From NCBI GenBank assembly GCA_014380825.1, contig JACMJD010000417.1, positions 1 to 5,614 on the forward strand: a stretch of DNA of 5,614 nt, in the 5' to 3' direction. The stretch is from Phycisphaerae bacterium. GTDB taxonomy: Bacteria; Planctomycetota; Phycisphaerae; Tepidisphaerales; Tepidisphaeraceae. The notes below the pieces were generated by a model, which did no database searches, was not told where the DNA came from, and saw nothing but the letters and a program-made list of their open reading frames with translations. The translations under genes and the position numbers were made by a program. This document shows, in pieces, positions 1-5,614 of the stretch (the first letter of the stretch is position 1; each line of letters starts with the position of its first letter).

Positions 1-1152
<1,152 letters not shown>

Positions 1153-1175
1153 TTCAGCAGTCAGACAATCAATCC

Positions 1176-1217
1176 AAAAAAGGACAGCCCCGGCCTTCAG
1201 GCCGGGGTTCTCTTTTT
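1176..1217 (+). terminator. Intrinsic terminator after glnN
   Basis: A perfect 8-bp GC stem, CCCCGGCC (1188-1195) with GGCCGGGG (1200-1207), closes a TTCA loop and is followed by TTCTCTTTTT (1208-1217). It begins 35 bases after the glnN stop. A run of six A (1176-1181) precedes the stem, so the reverse strand also has a T-run and the element could work in both directions. The next gene appears to start only 26 bases beyond the stem, so it could also act as an attenuator between glnN and the downstream unit. Nothing else is seen in the 81-base gap between the two genes. Confidence 0.85.
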
Positions 1218-1233
1218 GTACGATCCCGTCTAC

Positions 1234-2340
1234 ATGCCGCTCTTCTTCCTTGCATTCGTTTTCACCCTGCTCGAGCCGCGCTCCACAACCCTTCAATCCT
1301 GGGGCACCGAATCGCTCCAATCCATCGAGCAAAACTTCGCGCTTCCCGCGCCGAACCAAGGTCGATACCGCGAGAAAATGGGCTCCAACCAAATCTGCTA
1401 CGCCTGGCCGCTCGGGGTGCAACTGTCGGCACTCACCGCGGCCGCGTCGATGGACGAGCGATACGCGCCGCGCCTTCGCCAGATGATCGATGCGATGGAT
1501 TCGTACTGGCGGATCGATGACAACAAACTTGGCGGCTACGACGCATCATCCGGCAACACGGGCGCACTCGACCGCTACTACGACGACAACGCCTGGCTGG
1601 TCCTCGGCCTGGTCGAGGCGTATCGCGTGACGAAGGATCCAGCCGACCTGCGACGCGCCGAAGCAACGCTGCGATTCACCCTCTCCGGCGAAGACGACAC
1701 CCTCGGCGGCGGTATCTGGTGGCATGAGATCAACCGCAAATCCAAAAACACGTGCAGCACCGGCCCTGCGATCGTCGCGTGCCTTGCCGTCGATTCGATT
1801 ACGGGAAAGCCGGATCACCTCAAGACCGCCAGCCGACTCCACGACTGGACCGACGCCAATCTCCGCGACAACGTCGGCGACGGTTTGTACTTCGATAATC
1901 TCAACCTTGATCGCACGCTTGGCCAAGCCAAGTGGTCGTACAACACCGCGCTAATGATCCGAGCCAAGTGCATGCTCTTCGACGCAACGCGCGAGCAGAA
2001 ATATCTGGACGATGCCGAGCATCTCGCGACTGCCGCGAAAAAGCACTGGGCGAACAATGACACCGGTGTCATCGCCGACGATTCGCAATTCGCACACCTT
2101 TTGGCCGAAGCGTTCCTGGAATTGGCCGCGCGACTGCCCGACGAGACCGCGTGCGATGAATGGCGAGAAACCGTCTGGCGATCGCTCGAATTCGTGCATG
2201 ATCGCAACGTCGACGCCGCCGGCATGCATCCGAAACGGTGGGAAGCGGAGCCGCGCGAACCCGTCACAACTCCTGAACTAATCTGGCAGGCCAGCGCCGC
2301 CCGCGCATACTGGCGCGCGGCCCGAGCGTTAAACAAATGA
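1234..2340 (+). CDS. Glycoside hydrolase family 76 (alpha-1,6-mannanase-like) protein
   Basis: GH76 enzymes are (alpha/alpha)6-barrel hydrolases that cut alpha-1,6-mannan backbones; fungal relatives (Dfg5/Dcw1) act as transglycosidases. From ATG 1234 the protein has 368 residues, a usual single-domain length. Family-type features in order are YAWPLGVQLSAL (about 56-67), YYDDNAWLVLGLVEAY (115-130) with the adjacent aspartates D117 and D118 that match the catalytic pair, GGGIWWHE (158-165), KNTCSTGPAI (171-180) and KWSYNTALMI (233-242). Start choice: a TTG at 1216 lies inside the terminator T-run, so ATG 1234 is preferred; the next ATG (1378) would cut into the first barrel helix. The N-terminus has a short hydrophobic run (PLFFLAFVFTLL) but no basic residue before it and no clear cleavage site, so export is uncertain. 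No convincing Shine-Dalgarno is seen. An N-acylglucosamine 2-epimerase-like barrel is the main alternative, but the DD motif favours GH76. The actual substrate cannot be read from the sequence. Confidence 0.82.
   Translation: MPLFFLAFVFTLLEPRSTTLQSWGTESLQSIEQNFALPAPNQGRYREKMGSNQICYAWPLGVQLSALTAAASMDERYAPRLRQMIDAMDSYWRIDDNKLGGYDASSGNTGALDRYYDDNAWLVLGLVEAYRVTKDPADLRRAEATLRFTLSGEDDTLGGGIWWHEINRKSKNTCSTGPAIVACLAVDSITGKPDHLKTASRLHDWTDANLRDNVGDGLYFDNLNLDRTLGQAKWSYNTALMIRAKCMLFDATREQKYLDDAEHLATAAKKHWANNDTGVIADDSQFAHLLAEAFLELAARLPDETACDEWRETVWRSLEFVHDRNVDAAGMHPKRWEAEPREPVTTPELIWQASAARAYWRAARALNK
2337..2340 (+). other. ATGA start/stop overlap between GH76 and DUF2585 genes
   Basis: The ATG of the membrane-protein gene (2337-2339) overlaps the TGA of the GH76 gene (2338-2340). 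No strong Shine-Dalgarno stands before it, so translation probably depends on ribosomes finishing the upstream gene. This arrangement is the usual sign of translational coupling within one transcript. Confidence 0.75.
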
Positions 2341-2918
2341 CTATCGGCACGGACAAGCGAACTCTCGATGGACGGGCGATCATGACGATCGCGGCTATGC
2401 TCGCCCTCGCGATTATTTATCTTCGCTGGCAAGGCCGCGTGTGGTGGTGCCAGCAAGGCGATTGGTCGCCGATCTCGTTCGTGGTGAATTCGCCGCACAA
2501 TTCGCAGCATGTGTTCGATGCGTACAGCCTCTCGCACATGCTGCACGGCCTGCTGTTTTACGGATTCTTCTGGCTCTTCCGAAAACGCATGCCCTTCCGC
2601 TGGCGCCTCGTCGCGGCCACCGCGGTGGAGATTGGGTGGGAGCTGCTCGAAAACTCGCCGATCATCATCAACCGCTATCGCACCGCGACGATGTCGCTCG
2701 GATACGAAGGCGATTCAATCATCAACTCGCTCGGCGACATGGTGAGCTACCTGATCGGCTTCTACATCGCCGCCAAAGTCGGCTTGAAGTGGTCGATCGC
2801 GATATTCCTGGTCGTTGACTTGGCCATGCTATGGTGGATCCGCGACAACCTCGCGCTGAACGTCCTGATGCTGCTCTGGCCCATCGACGCCATCCGCAAA
2901 TGGCAGGCGGGTGGGTGA
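2337..2918 (+). CDS. DUF2585 / UPF0314 family multi-pass membrane protein
   Basis: Predicted inner-membrane protein of 193 residues and unknown function. Hydrophobic segments lie at about 16-30, 66-82, 90-104, 131-150 and 152-168, giving four or five membrane passes. Polar blocks fit the DUF2585 pattern as I remember it: WWCQQGDW (36-43), SPHNSQHVFDAYSLSHMLHG (52-71), EIGWELLENSPIIINRYR (98-115), GDSIINSLGD (125-134) and IRDNLALNVLML (168-179), with a final KWQ. Histidines, glutamates and an arginine placed in or next to membrane helices suggest a functional site rather than a passive anchor, but no reaction is known. The start is fixed by the ATGA overlap with the GH76 gene, and the gene ends by touching the pabB start, so it sits in the middle of a three-gene unit. 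The family assignment rests on motif memory; a remote link to other small membrane enzymes cannot be judged here. Confidence 0.85.
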   Translation: MTIGTDKRTLDGRAIMTIAAMLALAIIYLRWQGRVWWCQQGDWSPISFVVNSPHNSQHVFDAYSLSHMLHGLLFYGFFWLFRKRMPFRWRLVAATAVEIGWELLENSPIIINRYRTATMSLGYEGDSIINSLGDMVSYLIGFYIAAKVGLKWSIAIFLVVDLAMLWWIRDNLALNVLMLLWPIDAIRKWQAGG

Positions 2919-2920
2919 TG
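2915..2920 (+). other. GTGATG junction between DUF2585 gene and pabB
   Basis: The TGA stop of the membrane-protein gene (2916-2918) shares its A with the ATG at 2918-2920. A GTG at 2915 is in the same frame and would add one residue. The preceding bases (about 2901-2914) are G-rich but not a clear Shine-Dalgarno. Coupled translation is the simplest reading. The upstream in-frame ATG at 2831 would need 29 extra residues read out of frame through the conserved end of the DUF2585 gene, so it is unlikely. Confidence 0.7.
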
Positions 2921-4129
2921 GCGCGGGAGCGACAGCCAGTTCGAATCGAATTCGACTCGCCTGGGCTCGACGCGAGCTGGACGATGCAAGCCAATGCGCA
3001 TCAGTTGTCTAGCATTTCAGTTTGCGATCCCGTCACCCGTGCGACGACGACGTTCGACGCTCTAGGAAAACACCAGGTCTCGGCCGATCCGCTCGATTTT
3101 CTTCGACAGCTTGAACGCAGGGTACGAGCAGAACCGATTCAACGATTCCGATCGCTCGGGTTTCTCAGCTACGACCTCAGCCGACTCTTCGAACCCGAAA
3201 GAATGGTCGATTGCCGCGCGTCGGGCACGAACCTTCCACTTTTCGCGTTCACCGCGCACTCGATGCCGACCAGTCACTTGCCCGCATTGCTCGAATACGA
3301 CCGCGCGATGCCGGCATCGGAATATGCGGTTAGATCCACGTTCACTCGTACCGCATACGTCGACGCAGTTCGGCGCGTACTCGATTACATCCGCGCTGGC
3401 GATGTGTATCAGGTCAACGTCTCGCAGCGATTCACCGTGCCACTGACCGCGCAACCGTACGAAATTTATTGCCGGCTGTTGGAACGTTCGCCCGCCCCGT
3501 ACGCGGCGTACCTTGATTTCGCCGACTTCGCACTCATCTCGAATTCCCCTGAGTTATTGTTCAAAGTCACGCCCGATCGAAAGATCATCACCCGCCCAAT
3601 CAAGGGCACGCGCCCTCGCGGGCAAGGCATGGAACGTGAGCTGCTCGAATCGAAAAAAGACCAAGCCGAGCTTGCGATGATCGTCGATCTCGAACGAAAC
3701 GACCTGGGCCGAATCTGCGAAACCGGATCAGTTCGCGTCGTCGAGCCGCGCATTATCGAAGCCCACCCAACCGTCTATCACGGCGTGGCGACGATCGAGG
3801 GCCAACTGCGGGATGATGTCGGTTTCGTTGATGTTCTCCGTGCGATGTTTCCCTGCGGCAGCGTCACCGGCGCGCCGAAAATCCGCGCCATGCAGATCAT
3901 CGACGAGCTCGAACCCGTCCGCCGCGGCCCCTACTGCGGGGCGATCGGATACATCGCGGCCGATGGCTCGATGGAGTTCAACGTCGCCATCCGCACGATG
4001 ATCGTGAAGGATGGCCTCGTACACATCCCTGTCGGCGGTGGGATCGTGGCGGATTCGAATCCGGCGGATGAGTACGAAGAGACGCTGGTGAAAGCCCGCG
4101 CAATGTTCGCTGCGCTGGGGATTTCGTAA
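2918..4129 (+). CDS. pabB: Aminodeoxychorismate synthase component I (PabB)
   Basis: Cytoplasmic chorismate-using enzyme that adds an amide-derived amino group to chorismate to give 4-amino-4-deoxychorismate, the precursor of p-aminobenzoate and folate. It normally pairs with the glutaminase PabA, which is not in this window. The 403-residue protein has a short N-terminal Anth_synt_I_N-like part (with LGFLSYDLSRLFE) and a full chorismate-binding domain. Visible motifs are AGDVYQVNVSQRF, SNSPELLF, PIKGTRPRG, DLERNDLGRIC, FPCGSVTGAPKIRAM (311-325) and GGGIVADSNPADEYEET (373-389). Lysine 229 in PIKGT is the PabB-specific nucleophile; TrpE has alanine here (PIAGT), so PabB is preferred over anthranilate synthase. 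The N-terminal part looks shorter than in E. coli PabB (453 residues). The gene is third in the GH76-DUF2585-pabB unit, and its stop lies 9 bases from the end of the convergent gene. No PabC-like lyase is fused to the C-terminus. Confidence 0.93.
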   Translation: MARERQPVRIEFDSPGLDASWTMQANAHQLSSISVCDPVTRATTTFDALGKHQVSADPLDFLRQLERRVRAEPIQRFRSLGFLSYDLSRLFEPERMVDCRASGTNLPLFAFTAHSMPTSHLPALLEYDRAMPASEYAVRSTFTRTAYVDAVRRVLDYIRAGDVYQVNVSQRFTVPLTAQPYEIYCRLLERSPAPYAAYLDFADFALISNSPELLFKVTPDRKIITRPIKGTRPRGQGMERELLESKKDQAELAMIVDLERNDLGRICETGSVRVVEPRIIEAHPTVYHGVATIEGQLRDDVGFVDVLRAMFPCGSVTGAPKIRAMQIIDELEPVRRGPYCGAIGYIAADGSMEFNVAIRTMIVKDGLVHIPVGGGIVADSNPADEYEETLVKARAMFAALGIS

Positions 4130-4138
4130 GCGGAAGAG

Positions 4139-5614
4139 TTACGCCGCGCGGCGCGCTTTGACGTGCTCGTTGGCTTGCACGCGATCGCGCATCACGCGCG
4201 TTCGCGCGATGCTGTAGTGCAGCGGCTGCACGCGCGCCTCTGGACGCAGGTTAATCCCAGCGCTGAATGATTCGTTGAACACCGCGCCCAGCACGGTACA
4301 CGCTGCATGCCCGAGCAGTTCAGTGGTGGCGGCCAGCGCCTTGCGCGAGCAGGCGCCGGCGCGGACGACATACAGAACATGGTGTGCTTCGCGCGCCACC
4401 ACAGCGGCATCGCTGGCATCGCGCAGCGGGGCGGTGTCGAAGATCACCAGATCGAATCGTCGCTCCACCTGCCGCATCACCGCGGCAATGGCCAGCGGCG
4501 TCGGCGAGGTTTTCAAGCCGAGTGTGCCGGCCGGCTTCAGCCAGACGTTCGCGACGTTCGTCGGCACGATCACGTCATCCAGCACCGCGGTGCCATCGAG
4601 GAAATCCATCAATCCCGGCGAAGGAGTCACGTCGAAGCTCCGGTGCATCGACGCGCCGGCCAGGTCGGTGTCGACGATCAGCACGCGTTGACCCTGTGCC
4701 GCGTAAAGACAAGCGAGGTTCGCGACGGTAACCGATCGACCCTCGCCGCGCGTAGCGCTGACGACGGCAAGCGTGCGGACGTGATTTTGCGGATCGGCGA
4801 AGCGCAACCGCGCCACGAGCAAGCGGTAAGCTTCGATCTGTTGCGGGGTAATGTGCTGGTCGTCAAGATGGCGCGGCCGGCCCGGGACGCTCGCAAACAC
4901 GGGAACACCAAGCGTCGCCACCACATCCGCCGCGCTGCGCACTGAAGCGTCGAACGCGTCGGCCACCCGCGCTGCGATCACGCCGAGCAAGATCGCCAAC
5001 GCGCCGGTGAAATAGGGCATATCGCACCATCGCCGGCTCGCATCGAGCGTGGCGCGGGCCGGGCGATCGATCACCTGCAACACCGTATGGGGCAACTGCG
5101 ATTCGATGCTCAGCTTCTGCACTCGATCGCGCAGCGACTGATAAACCTTGGTCTGCAGTTCCGCTTCCATGGCCGCGTTGTCGCACGCCTGCTCGATGCT
5201 CGCGACACCGTCGCGCGAGTCGCCGCCGCGGTTCTGGTGCTCGAGCATATGAAGATGCGACGCCTGTACTTCCAGCGCCAGCTTCTGGCCACGCATCACT
5301 TCGTCGATGCGATTTTCCAGGCTGGTCCGCAATCCGCCCAGCGCCAGCGTCTGACGCGCGACGGCTGGATGATTGGCAGCGCATCGCAGCCGAGTCTGCG
5401 CCAGTTCCTGTTCGGCCTGCCTCACCTGTTCCAGCAGACGGTCGGCCTGTCCGTCGCGCAACATCGAGATTTGTTCCGCCCGCGCGCCGCCGACGCCGAG
5501 GATGCGAAGCATCTCCGCGCGCCACCGTCCGTCGCTGATTTCTGATCGCAGTTTGCCGACTCGAGCGGACAACTGCGTCGGGTCGGTCTCGCCGGCATCA
5601 GCGATCCGATCCGT
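4139..5614 (-). CDS. Wzc-like polysaccharide co-polymerase with BY-kinase-type domain, N-terminus outside window
   Basis: Inner-membrane protein of the PCP-2a/Wzc type, which governs chain length and export of exo- or capsular polysaccharide. The frame is open to the window edge; a TTG at 5572 is internal, so 491 residues are visible and the true start lies upstream. Numbering from the first visible codon: a helical, coiled-coil-rich Wzz region (1-165) with the NHP motif at 81-83, a junction with VIDRPA (about 181-186), a membrane segment (about 200-221), the linker DASVRSAADVVATLGVPVFA, then a P-loop ATPase. Walker A reads RGEGRSVTV, with arginine 293 where the nucleotide-binding lysine is expected. 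Walker A' is LIVDTDL (D315, D317) and Walker B is LVIFDTAP (D393). The EAYR motif (261-264) lacks the final arginine of the usual ExxRxxR oligomerisation motif (V267). The C-terminus has one tyrosine (467) instead of a tyrosine cluster and ends in basic residues. The architecture is certain; kinase activity is doubtful. The first Wzz membrane segment must be upstream. Confidence 0.9.
   Translation of the reverse strand, partial: TDRIADAGETDPTQLSARVGKLRSEISDGRWRAEMLRILGVGGARAEQISMLRDGQADRLLEQVRQAEQELAQTRLRCAANHPAVARQTLALGGLRTSLENRIDEVMRGQKLALEVQASHLHMLEHQNRGGDSRDGVASIEQACDNAAMEAELQTKVYQSLRDRVQKLSIESQLPHTVLQVIDRPARATLDASRRWCDMPYFTGALAILLGVIAARVADAFDASVRSAADVVATLGVPVFASVPGRPRHLDDQHITPQQIEAYRLLVARLRFADPQNHVRTLAVVSATRGEGRSVTVANLACLYAAQGQRVLIVDTDLAGASMHRSFDVTPSPGLMDFLDGTAVLDDVIVPTNVANVWLKPAGTLGLKTSPTPLAIAAVMRQVERRFDLVIFDTAPLRDASDAAVVAREAHHVLYVVRAGACSRKALAATTELLGHAACTVLGAVFNESFSAGINLRPEARVQPLHYSIARTRVMRDRVQANEHVKARRAA

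Noticed and set aside
1216..1233. TTG start for the GH76 gene
   Set aside because: The codon lies within the terminator T-run, and the six added residues do not improve the signal sequence.
1815..2546. 243-residue open frame on the minus strand across the GH76 and DUF2585 genes
   Set aside because: It spans the junction of two recognised plus-strand genes and has Ser/Arg/Ala-rich composition typical of a shadow frame.
2831..2917. Upstream ATG that would lengthen PabB by 29 residues
   Set aside because: The extra residues are an out-of-frame reading of the conserved C-terminal block of the DUF2585 protein, and the overlap start at 2918 is typical of coupled genes.
2918..4129. Anthranilate synthase component I (TrpE)
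   Set aside because: The diagnostic site reads PIKGT with lysine 229, which marks PabB; TrpE has PIAGT.
4307..4945. 212-residue open frame on the plus strand opposite the wzc-like gene
   Set aside because: It is antisense to the well-supported kinase domain, has low-complexity Arg/His/Gly-rich composition and shows no family motif; long shadow frames are expected at this GC content.
5570..5572. TTG as the true start of the wzc-like gene
   Set aside because: The frame stays open to the window edge, the visible protein lacks the first Wzz membrane segment, and the coiled-coil composition continues upstream of the TTG.

Overview
The window looks like bacterial chromosome: GC-rich (about 60% by eye) and densely coded. 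It holds five protein genes, two of them cut by the window edges, one clear intrinsic terminator, and no RNA gene, mobile element or CRISPR array that I can see. A planctomycete-like or related host would fit the combination of a type III glutamine synthetase, a bacterial GH76 enzyme, a Wzc-like exopolysaccharide protein and weak Shine-Dalgarno sequences. That is an inference from gene content, not a firm assignment.

Layout. Positions 1-1152 (+) carry the C-terminal 383 residues of a type III glutamine synthetase (GlnN). A GC-rich hairpin with a T-run (about 1188-1217) follows it and should end its transcript. Only 26 bases after the hairpin stem, a tight three-gene same-strand unit begins: a GH76-family glycoside hydrolase (1234-2340), a DUF2585/UPF0314 multi-pass membrane protein (2337-2918) and PabB, aminodeoxychorismate synthase component I (2918-4129). 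The two junctions in this unit are stop/start overlaps of 4 bases and 1 base, which suggests co-transcription and translational coupling. After 9 bases comes the end of a convergent minus-strand gene (4139-5614 and beyond), a Wzz/Wzc-type polysaccharide co-polymerase with a fused BY-kinase-type P-loop domain.

Function. The genes do not form one obvious pathway. GlnN assimilates ammonia. PabB makes the folate precursor aminodeoxychorismate from chorismate and amide nitrogen. GH76 enzymes act on alpha-1,6-mannan-type linkages, the Wzc-like protein controls surface polysaccharide assembly, and the DUF2585 protein has no known role. The most notable point is that the Wzc-like kinase domain has arginine in place of the P-loop lysine, a partly broken oligomerisation motif and no C-terminal tyrosine cluster. 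It may therefore be a structural or nucleotide-sensing version rather than an active tyrosine autokinase. I found no strong case for an entirely new system.
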